34,860 nt of DNA, taken from contig JAEOTL010000189.1 in the NCBI GenBank assembly GCA_016839845.1, positions 1 through 34,860 of the forward strand, given 5' to 3'. This DNA comes from Promethearchaeota archaeon. GTDB lineage: Archaea > Asgardarchaeota > Lokiarchaeia > Sigynarchaeales > SOKP01. The position numbers were made by a program, and so were the translations under genes. How positions within the stretch are numbered: the stretch's first letter is position 1; each line of letters begins with the position of its first letter. Positions 19,501 to 25,582 of this stretch are shown here, piece by piece. The notes below the pieces were generated by a model that saw only the letters and a list, made by a program, of their open reading frames with translations, did not search any database and was not told the origin of the DNA.

Positions 19501-20589
19501 TTGAGCTGAGGATTGATAATTATCCGTATAAAATCTGGCATAACAAGAAACCGTTGAACCAACCTCATACCTACCGTATACATTTAAGGTTAACGTAGTT
19601 ACAAAAGCATTTCCAATCGTCGCTGTACTGTACGTAAATTTATCAATAATTCCTGAAAGGGTTCCCCATTCTGCGATACGAGTCCCATCTGGGGTGGATT
19701 CATTAATCGCACTGGAATGGGGTGCTTCAGCACCGTCATCCCAATTTGCTATAATATCTCCATTAGGTCTTAATAATGCAGTGTTAATCCCCCCTAAATC
19801 ATCCTGATCATGAACAGTCCAATCTTTGGGTTCTGAGCCGACTACATCGGTGCGGAAATCATGTGTTCCATAATAAGAATACCGTAACTGTTCAGGCGGT
19901 AGTTCTGTGTCGAAATAAAAACTCGCATTAGGACCTTGATTGTTTATTAATATATTCTTGGTTTTCTGGTCCAGTGCACCTTGATCATCAATAACTGTAA
20001 CTCGTACTGAATAGTTTCCTCTATTTGTCCACTGGTGAGAACAAGAGCTTTGGTTACCGGTAATTTGCTCCCCATCGGCAAAATCGTAGATATACGTTAG
20101 TATCCCTTCAATTTTATCGTGATCAGACTCGACTAGATCAATAACAGATACTGTGACGTTTTGATCCTCATTTGCTTGAGCCAGTAAAGAGATATTAAAC
20201 TGAGGGGCATTATTTTTAACATTAATAAACTCACAGTCAGTCACTTCTGTTTGTCCTTGCTTTGCAAAGATGGTAACATTGTATTGCCCTTGTACTGCAT
20301 ATTTATGGTACACACTACTATTAGCGGTTGTAATAATAGTAAGGTTCCCGTCCCCAAAATTAATCCAACAATCTTCAAATTCCCCTGTCATTGTCCAGTT
20401 GAAAAGCACATTCTCCCCAACATCGACAGTGGTGGGAGTCGCCTCTAAATCTATATCAAATTCAGCAGCAATGATAAAACGTGAGATATCTGCCCATACA
20501 AATAAGAAGATAAACGTAATTGCTAAAATTCGCACCATTTTACGATGCTGTGACAATTTATGAAACTGTCTTTTATACTTTTCCACCAT
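7573..20589 (-). CDS. Giant surface protein 1 (4338 aa): PKD, ConA/LamG-like, TSP3-type repeats, two membrane bundles
   Basis: After a hydrophobic signal segment (about 19-42) come two PKD domains (about 48-217, with W-x-F-G-D and Y-D-F-A-D-G motifs), a ConA-like domain (about 435-590), two more PKD-type domains (about 610-780), beta-sandwich stretches, and three ConA-like units of about 350 residues each (cores near 1300-1490, 1650-1850, 2000-2196; each has W-Y-H-x-R/K and F/Y-S-W-D motifs). A further PKD/Ig stretch follows (about 2380-2655), then about twelve D-x-D-x-D-G calcium-binding TSP3-type motifs (about 2656-3223). A dense hydrophobic bundle lies at about 3570-3650, a second ectodomain at about 3650-4115, and a multi-pass C-terminus at about 4120-4335. 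Many N-x-S/T sequons suggest N-glycosylation. It is probably a calcium-stiffened cell-surface adhesin or receptor. It is divergent from the propeller gene at 20913 and heads an operon with the phospholipase gene. A weak GGGAT lies before the ATG. Confidence 0.85.
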   Translation of the reverse strand: MVEKYKRQFHKLSQHRKMVRILAITFIFLFVWADISRFIIAAEFDIDLEATPTTVDVGENVLFNWTMTGEFEDCWINFGDGNLTIITTANSSVYHKYAVQGQYNVTIFAKQGQTEVTDCEFINVKNNAPQFNISLLAQANEDQNVTVSVIDLVESDHDKIEGILTYIYDFADGEQITGNQSSCSHQWTNRGNYSVRVTVIDDQGALDQKTKNILINNQGPNASFYFDTELPPEQLRYSYYGTHDFRTDVVGSEPKDWTVHDQDDLGGINTALLRPNGDIIANWDDGAEAPHSSAINESTPDGTRIAEWGTLSGIIDKFTYSTATIGNAFVTTLTLNVYGRYEVGSTVSCYARFYTDNYQSSAQVIEFDRTASFVWKSVSWNGVKLNQTQLDSLEVELKAKNLDGPYREIGNVFVDTAYVEVNYEDPVVITVEDVGLDFKEVVKFFDDTADEQVWIETSFDAQVYGTVEFYIKSSDASQKAWALELWDSTSVAISITMSNDKWQYSTGGAFSDISGCGTPADDTWYHVRLDFCVSGSYQGLSAHQFKVYVNDSGSSTYSYSGGVADIRKVRFISGVSDKGTAWIDAIGFTWDLLYDINDNSYCVVSYPEKTGIKFIANCTDTASDLPSLRYYWNFGDSTFGWGKYITKTYLLSGRYVVNLTCKDDNGETSSFAHLVLVHNAIPGMENLSSSNRTIYINEGDTITFMGEPTDDALDIAQLSYWWDFDDISFNPYNVSALQEGGWANSHLYEDDFNGNAYVVTKDPEGAFSYNHFEVQVLNVDPLLSIWDASVVANISFEVYRNSITKNANFTFNLKANNETFIQSALNFTGSSAYSVYSATSPISMTLSKIWEVIINSSDVLPANSWFRCYIKLQFLSGAELVISTAKLYGGAYGEAEVVLNPYFFDNGDYTFMYPLTLNAHVWDPSLDDLSFNVNYTATTLLAINCSDSLPIEKTFSIEYPEGKASYVVNIYEEDNLIFANITVSQHVFIALSQSNSFPINWVLNFTIYPLIDLYDILEDRLNLTALEVIYCIDALNFIEGTVVDDDGGEGTLTISFTTENGIEFENLSPNIDILIPEQVLEGINVTFYIQTSDFDQIARQEEIETSNFKSEYVPISTDFSVSSGSIGVGGDLRYSNGDSITISPTSSKINVTTTFSLPNVENEEVIKYLRLIYTYKVNTSLVVNVSLYNFHNESWVLFDSTLVNTSYYTNAFSILSNEFINETYFVLVKIECGNAKLILDQFKVEYYSVIISDSDLMEHVDIPSSPVDFIFLTGSTQWGGDLQEQDNDYVTFTSFTDEDQIGHYPGSYSFENEEDNTQGTNIDFIDVCSYNSKFKIIGSHEGHSKVLKAQSYAYYARHNFESGITEGTIEYWWMNSAPNKKVLQYVRSDDGWIIQFRSENGYFQYYDGTWQNIKAMSANTWYHIRMDLDLATDTYNLSIDGTQEVTNADFVNNGDTLSYFYIEPDEWTGGTYYNYFDAFGFSWDETYEVGDNLEPYSGGLNLVSQFDLEAVRPEDLLRSVELQYSFKTNVSQEIETDLYNFDTHQWTTINSSSATSFTNFSYDLAGTNCISPYKQILVKFKGTNSSKFEFYLDSLKVLYKWEKVKLEYHSSVPDQYFDVVMLNGTLESFGDISLPDGNYSSFYPYGYGLYPATYSFTEEDIGTEGSDIDFVDIDNSVPSCGPEVEGLKGDHYKILKIKDSSATGAFDIENLFEASQSYGSIEFYVRITDKNKRFCFIPKDTSGNFLLRYRIDNGYHQRYTSSWGNVVAASNNEWYHIRIDFETTTGSYSGLSQNKWKLFVDGAEYGPYDLETNNVSPDRLRILSSTSDTSYTCYLDGMGYSWDSNYTVGDNVNVPDSLELTAKIQMESLIPSDEVGVITLKYSYKTENPQVINVSLYNFTAADWILVNSSSHISFFNGTYSITVSRMVNSSPIHDFYNSEFELFVKFEGANSTSDFDFLLDQLKIEYNFTETSFKGANEAEIDAVEGDYISFDSYRNYPYTYIATYSFEDDQSGGEPDGWDCSGTVSVENSLGDHNKVSKLDDQSASTASSLANSFADQTSGTIEFWVRMWSYFSTSRTAFIYIYDESTGNSIYFYFYVNGKIYYNDGSGHYIMDYSLDTWYHFKISFDCGENGDGTNDWHLWVDGVERSPTEGYNFKGTPSGMDKIKFSTSTSESLYALYVDAVAYSWDTGYDIGANYDPRYFVDATFDLTLAKMNADRLKLFESCQVSYSLSTNTSEQISVHLYNITSSRWVKYDTLSTNPLNYSSGSFTFTGLGFISSAYKVKLQFVRNGRITPFQLNVYAVEVKYKWASVLADFGINMLKHELLLDEDMSSPYLSIFEGVYLFDSEGQYLITMVVDDGNYITKCSKIITVKDEGFSSLIGNFPDQTMEDKVVFFPSDIDSPDDNASEFRFFWSFGDNQYNTDEEPSHAYSHAGQYNITLTTVDKFGNRFKDTRNIIVIENPPDVRGPYTFNGVEGQAILLDVDIFDSFSDEQNLDYEWYDSSELIASCRNPSIILQNGSFTYVLNVTDNSRSSSSVNISITVEDSPPIIIIPNYMYSGGSIVGSEGFFSGTVDDPGELELRAYGYDVNEDNNNLNYKWIISNGETDYFFNDLNSGLESIAKFRVKETAIYRGQVHLESTGVASVANFIITSIIDSNGNGIDNDFETRLLQTNESITSYSDYDKDGLSDLYEIGISNTSYLHRDTDSDGLYDGINNETRIGEATLGTDPLVWDCDNDELSDGMEVLGWVITSELYGERMVTSDPWSNNSDSDTWSDYEEYMAGTDPRDSDTDMDGVIDSVDPDPLKWDQDGDGISDGLELKIGTNPNNTDTDSDGLSDGDEVLGWSFKSDPLSKDGDHDFVADTAEMQTFKSSIDERYNLDDPISLEFGINCERSSSAQIAFMLTFGETKNEPSENKTYGIQNVPDLNVSIFKVDDGLLLYNSTTNKTRYFSQVVDIKDTIENLNLDYRGEYMIKINDTDAGCVLEQFEINVVGLLNPNDADFDKDGIMDGVEVGLLVEGDNRIDFKDSYIHDNLTVDMVNVTYDEFQIEIPDIGKVYDADLSLKIESDGTPYGTGNISILLIKNEINCSIDDAILIDSFEGFDNISSYTFQKTLDLSDYLNNNTITEFYGFYDLEVRISGSNSTENFTLTEYYIITDTYIEANSSQSQAWYTNPALKDSDLDGWDDYQEIFQKETNPLSPDTDADGIYDSFDRDPKKDVMIRVSPLVGSAFSQCTLQTATLITLGDTQETVSIFSTYQKADYYENPLWSAYFDGSHGSTTDLHYYLDVNDDLRSQPNNLEVTIELWEVDRYYGFIKKWDHKILTGDKIYNINSVGNSQTLIQKLLNGELEVEYELKIKLETIGIEKANTIAIYEKNGTVFNGHYQKQEKMNIIQLYVNDTPSANSPFEKGPNNIVIPTNLFTKTILNGYIQNERLNETFFYSSNEDLFKFISVDREGNTEQASSEIDFIMIRFDISSADAEKLLELIITCVVNETLDENNNTIAINSTLYGHYSTKLKGTSAVLMNLPETILSFIPWFCNFTESKQGSAPKDLADWFWSPLKAVGGFLGGLMITIVMLPAIIIALVIVFVVRVILLFVLPILAFILLLIIKVLLLVIAFILLAIHILTQVIMYLTMGLMMLAITAFTGGYTKFSWDFVEFQVENRVIRLQSEIVWVYWDFFNMSFPWAQDKVRLNGTTYMTSKKAILTGNSDVLIANQEPINQTEAPPTLHCNYTLINGTTYDFSTIYDDSNGGSGAPDPYYGVKLHLIAPNGTALAPLNMSVHPDYLPDPDYNKPVKYNYTIDLETLYLDKGLWHYFFSGKDNSSEHNPTVNPEKGYYLGPDMSIGPQFIFASAVSSISDDPYFSSGFLNDTFVFRAWWGCNETPSNISLCLITANKSLGTGLSNTYGIKKILMSPSVQNPNYSLPVEYNCSINFQNSNYTNSEIGWFSHYFEVFFSDGNVSYYYDISGQITEDGEVDLDSEFINQDIRGPFVTLYGPQLLDYNFRISPSIVPQLLKHATSVESESKIELEVVLLDPSGFPNSLFPLLIFEDIYGDREITLEPSNFWHTPLSQKYGENAVSCVYSLYGYDLGPGLWSFRFEAEGTQENYTLYGNEKIWMTGSLISFWDSFLLTISSGGYIPLGLFTMAIPTMKSAPYVTVALSCVAVLSGLIFSCVLQQQYCKNGDIGGLLGQSVALLLISFTTACSLAHTKSGSKLQLHKIFDIWYKYLAYISIIRIFLGAFPLDLGGFDLMLLQDILYLPLEVISMFFLGNIAKLLFSSIDLGMNDVGSVALQACSLIYTLGTMLLSMVGFIMFFIKTQGFAIYNLPLLET
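14000..16690 (-). repeat. Three tandem ConA-like domain units inside giant protein 1
   Basis: Three units of about 1,050 nt each, counted from the shared W-Y-H codons near 16322, 15262 and 14222. Each has a ConA-like core opening with a T/S-Y-S-F motif and closing with S-W-D-x-x-Y-x-x-G-x-N, followed by a beta-sandwich linker with a Y-S-F/Y-K-T-like motif and an L-Y-N-F motif. The cores differ enough to be told apart: type A (16690-16110), type B (15640-15040), type C (14590-14000). The same three core types occur in giant protein 2 in the reverse order. Confidence 0.75.
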
Positions 20590-20702
20590 ATCCCTAATAA
20601 TAAATCACTTTTTTAATTAGTCTATCTATAAATTAACTCTGAGGATTTTTCCTTTAAATAAGTTGAAATTTACTTTCTTTCCTTTAATGTCACTTTTTGA
20701 AT

Positions 20703-20720
20703 GCACTTATATATAAGTCT
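20703..20720 (-). promoter_or_regulatory. Palindromic TATA-like box between divergent genes
   Basis: CTTATATATAAG at about 20707-20718 is a symmetrical TATA-like sequence. On the minus strand it would place a transcription start near 20685, giving giant protein 1 a leader of about 95 nt. On the plus strand a start would fall inside the first palindrome (20731-20750). Position and symmetry suggest that it serves the giant gene and is controlled from the adjacent palindromes. Confidence 0.45.
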
Positions 20721-20730
20721 TACGGATGGT

Positions 20731-20811
20731 AGTTCGGTTTCTACCGAACTGATGGTAGTATGATCCGGTATTTACCGAACTATTCTATTACAGTTCGGAA
20801 GCTACCGAACT
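20731..20811. promoter_or_regulatory. Three evenly spaced 20-bp palindromes, probable operators
   Basis: Copy 1 at 20731-20750 is AGTTCGGTTTCTACCGAACT, with perfect 8-bp arms. Copy 3 at 20792-20811 is AGTTCGGAAGCTACCGAACT, with one mismatch between the arms. Copy 2 at 20762-20781 keeps the right arm (ACCGAACT) and has a decayed left arm. Start-to-start spacing is 31 and 30 bp, close to three helical turns, so dimers bound to them would lie on one face. They sit between the start codons of giant protein 1 and the propeller gene, beside two TATA-like boxes. A GATGGTAGT direct repeat (20725, 20751) flanks copy 1. Confidence 0.65.
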
Positions 20812-20826
20812 ATTGGAAGATTTAGT

Positions 20827-20846
20827 ATTATATTTAAATATAAGTT
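20827..20846 (+). promoter_or_regulatory. TATA-like box for the propeller gene
   Basis: The AT-rich word TATATTTAAATATAAG lies about 70-85 nt before the ATG of the propeller gene and 20 nt after the last palindrome. It would place a transcription start near 20860, with a leader of about 50 nt. Weak evidence because the surrounding sequence is also AT-rich. Confidence 0.35.
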
Positions 20847-20912
20847 ATGATTATTTTTTCTTTATATACTCATACACATCTTCCAAAGTATCGGTATTAT
20901 TAGGTTTCGACA

Positions 20913-23102
20913 ATGGTTGGGAAGTTCAAGTCTTCTATTCAAAATTGGATGGTATTGTTAATTATACTAATTTCTTTTGGAATACCCTATTTTAGCGCAA
21001 TTCGGGATATTCCAATTCACGATTCTCAGGATATTATCGATAATCTGAGAGTTTCACTGTATAATGAGTGGAATATTACTCTAGTTAATTATCATATGAG
21101 TGTAGGGGTTGATATAGCCTTAGATAGTGAGAATGATATTTATGGCTTCGGTAACTTTTATAATGATTCTAAAGGAGGATATGATAGACTTCTTCTGAAA
21201 TATGATAAACATGGCTCATTACAATGGAACCGGACTTTTACATATGATCTCACTGGATTGAATCTTTTAGAAGTTGATTCTGATAACAGCTTAATTATTG
21301 TTGGAGCGCATGCAGGAGATTTACTAATACTTAAATACAACAATTGGGGGGATCTTATTTGGGAAGAATCATGGGCAACTTTGGGAGTGGATGAAGGTCG
21401 TGCTGTGTGTGTTGATGGTCTAAACAACATTTATATCGTTGGATATAGTGATGGTTCGGATGCTTTAGGGGACGTTGTCATATTAAAGTATAATAGCACT
21501 GGAGATCTTAAGTGGAATACTACCTGGGGTGGAACTGACACTGATAATGGGTATGATATTGGAGTCGACTATGAAGATAACATCTATATTATGGGACATA
21601 CTAGCAGTTTTGGGGCGGTTACGGCAGATATTTTTCTAGCTAAGTTCAACAATTCTGGTATTCTACAATGGAATAAAACATGGGGCGGGATCTCTCCTGA
21701 TACAGGAACTGCACTAGCGATCGATCCTCTTAATAATATTTATCTTACAGGATTTAGTTCAGTTGGCCTAACTCATGATCTCTTTGTCTTAAAGATTAAC
21801 AGTGGAGGTACCCTGCAATGGAACTATACCTATTCAAGTTCTGGATATGATTTCGGATACGATCTTACACTAGATTCACAAGGTAATATCTACGTGACAG
21901 GAATAACAAATCAAGATATCGTCCTAATTAAATTGAATCCATCTAAAGTAGTTAAGTGGGTTAGAAAAATGGGGTCCTCACTAATGGATGCGGCTTACGG
22001 TATTACAATTGATGACGATGACAATCTGTTTATTATCGGGTATCAACAACAGGAAAATCTTGATGAATATCTCAGGATTCTTAAATTTACTACCCTACCG
22101 GGTATGTTTGAATTGAATTCTAATGCGGAATCTCCTGATCCTGACGGGACTTTCACATTAGAATGGACAGCTTCTATCGATGCCGATAATTATTCCCTGT
22201 TCCAATCTGACTATCCAATAGCAGATATTAATGGAAGTGTAATTGAACTAGTCAGTGGGTTTACAAACCAAACCTTTGCGTTCACTAATATCAGCCAAGG
22301 AACTTATTTTTATATGGTGATGGCCCATAATCAGGACGGGACAACAAATTCTAACTGTTTAAAAATTAGGATTCAGAATCCTCCTCAGGATTTTTCACTG
22401 TACGAACATCCAGTCATCCCCGATACCGACGGCAACATTAATTTATCGTGGACTCAATCAGTTGGAGCCTCAAATTATTCCATCTTCGTGGGTACAAGTG
22501 AAATCTTTAATGTCGAACTTGACGGGACACTCATTGCTGATAATATTACAGATACTTATTTTGCAATTGAGGGCCAAACTAATGGGGATTATTATTATGT
22601 TGTTGGTGCTTACAATGAAGCAGGAGAATTGACATCAAATTGCATACATGTGGTGGTACGAAGGGCACCTACTCCTTTTATTCTAACCTCAGATGCTAGT
22701 ACCCCACAAGACAGTGATGGTTCATTTGAGTTAATTTGGGAGCACTCGGAATATGCTTTAAGATATGAGGTGTACATTTCCAATTACTCAATTATAGCAC
22801 TCAATAGCTCTGTTGTAAAGATTCACAATTTTACGATTCAATTTCATTGGCCATTATACCGATATAATCTTTCTGGTCTGATTAATGGCACCTATTATTT
22901 CATCGTGGCTGCGTTTAATGATTTCGGTGAATATATATCGGGATGTTTAGAGGTTATTGTCGAAATTATCCCTGAAAATAAACCTGAAATTCATCTGGAA
23001 GTCGGTATAGGAAATATAATAGCTCAAGTTGTATCCTATACCGCTCTAGGAGGGCTACTCTTCGGTATGGTTCTCATCTATAATAAACGAAAAAAGCGTT
23101 AG
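20913..23102 (+). CDS. Surface protein with SBBP beta-propeller, three Fn3-like domains and C-terminal membrane anchor
   Basis: About 729 residues. An N-terminal hydrophobic segment (about 11-30) fits a signal peptide. From about 60 to 395 there are some seven SBBP-type repeats of about 48-50 residues with the pattern N-x-I-Y-x-x-G, then D-x-x-L-x-K-Y/F-x-x-x-G-x-L-x-W-N-x-T-W-G-G, which fold as a beta-propeller. Three Fn3-like domains follow (about 399-490, 491-588, 588-690), each with a T-F-T-L-E-W/N-L-S-W-like strand and a G-x-Y-Y/F-Y-x-V-x-A-x-N strand. A single membrane segment (about 698-722) and a K-R-K-K-R tail end the protein, giving an outward-facing, single-pass topology. It is divergent from giant protein 1 and shares the palindromic control region. 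Likely an adhesin or ligand-binding surface protein; the ligand is unknown. Confidence 0.85.
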   Translation: MVGKFKSSIQNWMVLLIILISFGIPYFSAIRDIPIHDSQDIIDNLRVSLYNEWNITLVNYHMSVGVDIALDSENDIYGFGNFYNDSKGGYDRLLLKYDKHGSLQWNRTFTYDLTGLNLLEVDSDNSLIIVGAHAGDLLILKYNNWGDLIWEESWATLGVDEGRAVCVDGLNNIYIVGYSDGSDALGDVVILKYNSTGDLKWNTTWGGTDTDNGYDIGVDYEDNIYIMGHTSSFGAVTADIFLAKFNNSGILQWNKTWGGISPDTGTALAIDPLNNIYLTGFSSVGLTHDLFVLKINSGGTLQWNYTYSSSGYDFGYDLTLDSQGNIYVTGITNQDIVLIKLNPSKVVKWVRKMGSSLMDAAYGITIDDDDNLFIIGYQQQENLDEYLRILKFTTLPGMFELNSNAESPDPDGTFTLEWTASIDADNYSLFQSDYPIADINGSVIELVSGFTNQTFAFTNISQGTYFYMVMAHNQDGTTNSNCLKIRIQNPPQDFSLYEHPVIPDTDGNINLSWTQSVGASNYSIFVGTSEIFNVELDGTLIADNITDTYFAIEGQTNGDYYYVVGAYNEAGELTSNCIHVVVRRAPTPFILTSDASTPQDSDGSFELIWEHSEYALRYEVYISNYSIIALNSSVVKIHNFTIQFHWPLYRYNLSGLINGTYYFIVAAFNDFGEYISGCLEVIVEIIPENKPEIHLEVGIGNIIAQVVSYTALGGLLFGMVLIYNKRKKR

Positions 23103-23164
23103 TTTCTTATCATGACTCCTATCAACGCCTTTGGGACTTGTATGAAACCTAATTAATTTGGAAT

Positions 23165-23408
23165 GATGCGGATGAGCTTGTGTGGGCAGGTTCTCATCAT
23201 ATGGTGCCTGGTTGGGATTTTCCCCCCAAACTCGATTTGGTAGCACCTGGAGTGGATATTCTAAGCACCTACCCCATACACCTTAATAATGAACCAGAGC
23301 GTCTGAGACACTTAATAATGATCCAGAGCAATCCCATGGTATACATGGAATTATGGTCTCGTAAATGCTACAGAAACCGTAGAAGCTGCTGAAATGTTTA
23401 CAGGCTGA
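23165..23408 (+). pseudogene. Remains of a subtilisin-like (S8) protease gene
   Basis: In one frame the sequence reads K-L-D-L-V-A-P-G-V-D-I-L-S-T-Y-P, the conserved block that precedes the catalytic Ser loop in subtilases (usually K-P-D-(I/V)-x-A-P-G). In another frame, from 23337, it reads W-N-Y-G-L-V-N-A-T-E-T-V-E-A-A-E-M before a stop at 23406, matching the G-Y-G-x-V-N-A end of the S8 domain. The G-T-S-M-A segment between them is missing, and the two pieces lie in different frames. A 19-bp direct repeat with one mismatch (23282-23300 and 23311-23329) lies at the break. No catalytic Asp or His region remains upstream. Confidence 0.7.
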
Positions 23409-23860
23409 GAGAAAATCTAAACCTTTTTTTTTCATTATCCTAACTTAATAAATGGACCAAAATGACAGTTCGCAATTTGATCTAAATAAACAAATCAAGG
23501 TAGATTGTCTGATCAGATCTGAGTAGGCTTTACAATGAGGACAGTTGACTAAGTTGTATATCTTATCTTGTTTTACCTAAAAAGGTTAAATTATTGTCCA
23601 CAGCTATTAAGTACAAGAGAAAATCCTAATTCAAAAAAGAGAACTCCCAAGATATCAAGGACTTCATCAGGGGTGATTTCTTAATTTATCAAGTCTCTTC
23701 TGATACCTATCTTAATCCATTATGTCATTGAATTTGCTAAATTCAACGAAGATCGCATTGTCTTTCTTTATTAAAGGTAACATGCTTAATGTCAGATAAA
23801 AAGAAATTAACATTAGCGCTAAGAAAGGCAATTTAATTTAGAATAATATAAAAATATGAA
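23409..23860. other. Non-coding gap with possible gene debris
   Basis: No intact gene is seen. On the minus strand a frame of about 36 codons (23565-23445) reads N-C-P-H-C-K and later R-S-N-C-E-L-S-F-W, which resembles the zinc-ribbon start of some transposases, but the second cysteine pair has the wrong spacing. Otherwise the sequence is AT-rich with scattered stops in all frames. Confidence 0.4.
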
Positions 23861-24844
23861 TTAAAGTTTTTTTCTCAGCTTTAATTTTTTGTCAATTTTT
23901 TTATATTCACAATTTTTTAACTTTATTTCAGTATCACAACCTCTGAAAAGAGCTATTTTTTTAAACTTAGATTCAACAATTTCAAGATCATTACATTCAC
24001 ACAATTTTAACTTCTTTGAGTGAGATGAAAAAATTTTTATATTAGAACAAAATTTTAATAAAAATGTTTTTTCAAAATTACAATTATAGAATTGAATATT
24101 CTGTGTATCATAAACCCTTATATTTTTAATTTCTATATTTTTAAAAATTAGATAATCTCTACTATGGGAGAGAACTATTGATATGATTGTTGAACCAGCT
24201 GATTCTAAGCTATCAATAATATACGGATCACTATTAATTCCTTTTCCTTGACATTTCACAATAAGACTCTTATATCCTCTAAAACCAGAATGAGTATTAA
24301 GTAAGAAAGAATTATCTTCATCATTTTCCGTATTCTCCATACTTTGAACACTTATTTGGGAAAATTTTGGAACTTCATTATCTATAAATACATTGTTCCT
24401 ACTCCGTGAATAAAGGTCATAAATATAGCAAAACTTACATTTTTTAAACACATTATTATTTGATTTGTAGATCGCAACAGATTCTTTGAATATAACTTCT
24501 ACAAACAAGCATTTGTGACTTTGATCAATCCCTCCCCAATCGTTAACCACCCGTTTAAGTTGCATGTTTTCGCAATTACCAAGGTGTAATCTTTCAAACC
24601 TGCAGTCAATTAAAGAAATATTTTTGGAATAAAAAATGTTTAAATCCTTCAATATGCAATTACTAATTAAAATAAAAAAATCATTGTCTAAAATTTCAAG
24701 GGTCAAAGAACCAGCCCAAATTGCATCGATTATGACTGGATCATCTTGTGTACCAGCTCCGGGGAAATCCATTACAACATTTTCATATTTTATTGGTACC
24801 GCAACTGGAGAATCATATTTTGCTCTTCGTAGTTGAATCCTCAT
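23861..24844 (-). CDS. Beta-helix-like protein with two G-x-G-x-x-x-D-P-x-I-I-D blocks
   Basis: About 327 residues. The protein has two halves, each opening with a motif of the G-A-G-T-Q-D-D-P-V-I-I-D type (about residue 30 and again near 200, there G-K-G-I-N-S-D-P-Y-I-I-D). Each is followed by short strand repeats with N, C and S at turns (I-S-N-C-I-L-K, D-C-R-F-E-R-L, N-C-N-F-E-K-T), typical of right-handed beta-helices. The C-terminus is lysine-rich. There is no signal peptide or membrane segment, unlike the relative at 5461-6153. The frame extends to TTG 24853; I prefer ATG 24844. It lies downstream of the PH-like membrane protein and giant protein 2 in the same direction. Beta-helix assignment is likely; binding or enzymatic function is unknown. 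Confidence 0.7.
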   Translation of the reverse strand: MRIQLRRAKYDSPVAVPIKYENVVMDFPGAGTQDDPVIIDAIWAGSLTLEILDNDFFILISNCILKDLNIFYSKNISLIDCRFERLHLGNCENMQLKRVVNDWGGIDQSHKCLFVEVIFKESVAIYKSNNNVFKKCKFCYIYDLYSRSRNNVFIDNEVPKFSQISVQSMENTENDEDNSFLLNTHSGFRGYKSLIVKCQGKGINSDPYIIDSLESAGSTIISIVLSHSRDYLIFKNIEIKNIRVYDTQNIQFYNCNFEKTFLLKFCSNIKIFSSHSKKLKLCECNDLEIVESKFKKIALFRGCDTEIKLKNCEYKKIDKKLKLRKKL

Positions 24845-24995
24845 TAAGCTCAAGTATTAATTTTACCTTTAAATATTGTAAGACTTCTTTAGATTTATAT
24901 CTTTTTCATTAAGATTGAGTAGAAACCTCATTGAAGAAAACAATTTTAAGCTTTTAGGCGTTCTCTATTTCTTCTTTTCAATCATAAACTTAAAT

Positions 24996-25520
24996 TTAAG
25001 TAGAGAAGCATACTTCCTCCATATTTTTTAATATTATATTTTTAACTTCCTCTAGATTAATGGAAATTACATGTTCATTAAGTACAGTAGATTTTCCCTT
25101 AATTCGATGGACAAAAAACTCCTGATTCGAAGGTTGTACTCTTCTTATTTCCACATTGGTAATTGTTACATACGGTAGATATTCCTTTTTGAAACTTAAG
25201 GGAATTAAAGATACTTCACGGATTTCAATTCCTCTTTCAAAAATAAATAAATAAACAAGAAATTTACGGATAATAGCATATGTTAGTATAAAGCTAAGTG
25301 AACTACAAATAATCATAGGCAAAAGGGATAGGACAATCACAGTCAGATATTCCGAGGGATTTAAGTTGACTAAAGTAAATAATAAATACAACGAATCACT
25401 GAAAAAGTAAATTAATACCATATCGATGATTACATAAAGTACGATATTTAATGTTTTCCGAGGTGTTTTGCTTTTAAATACAAGTCTACCTTTATTAGCT
25501 GGTTTAGTGGAATTCAACAT
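24996..25520 (-). CDS. Membrane protein with two membrane segments and PH-like C-terminal domain
   Basis: About 174 residues. A basic N-terminus is followed by two hydrophobic segments (about 23-50 and 60-85). The C-terminal part (about 90-174) is strand-rich, begins F-I-F-E-R-G-I-E-I-R-E, continues with Y-L-P-Y-V-T-I-T-N-V-E-I, and ends in a helix, an order that recalls bacterial PH-like domains in small membrane proteins. I chose ATG 25520 because a GTGAT ribosome binding site lies 5 nt before it; GTG 25529 is the other candidate. It starts 62 nt after giant protein 2 in the same direction and is probably in its operon. PH-like call is tentative. Confidence 0.55.
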   Translation of the reverse strand: MLNSTKPANKGRLVFKSKTPRKTLNIVLYVIIDMVLIYFFSDSLYLLFTLVNLNPSEYLTVIVLSLLPMIICSSLSFILTYAIIRKFLVYLFIFERGIEIREVSLIPLSFKKEYLPYVTITNVEIRRVQPSNQEFFVHRIKGKSTVLNEHVISINLEEVKNIILKNMEEVCFST

Positions 25521-25582
25521 AATTATCACAATAGATGTTTTTTAAAAAAAAAGGATTAGGAATATTGGTAAATCCCTGCACA

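Noticed and set aside
20731..20811. Palindromes as a CRISPR array or attachment sites
   Set aside because: Only three copies with 10-11 bp gaps, too short for spacers, and no cas or integrase genes nearby; an operator set fits better.
20813..20995. Short plus-strand ORF before the propeller gene
   Set aside because: It overlaps the likely promoter and the propeller start in another frame and has no domain-like content.
23180..23392. A 70-codon plus-strand gene after the propeller gene
   Set aside because: Its first half matches the subtilase end block, but the match then moves to another frame and the catalytic segment is missing, so it is a gene remnant.
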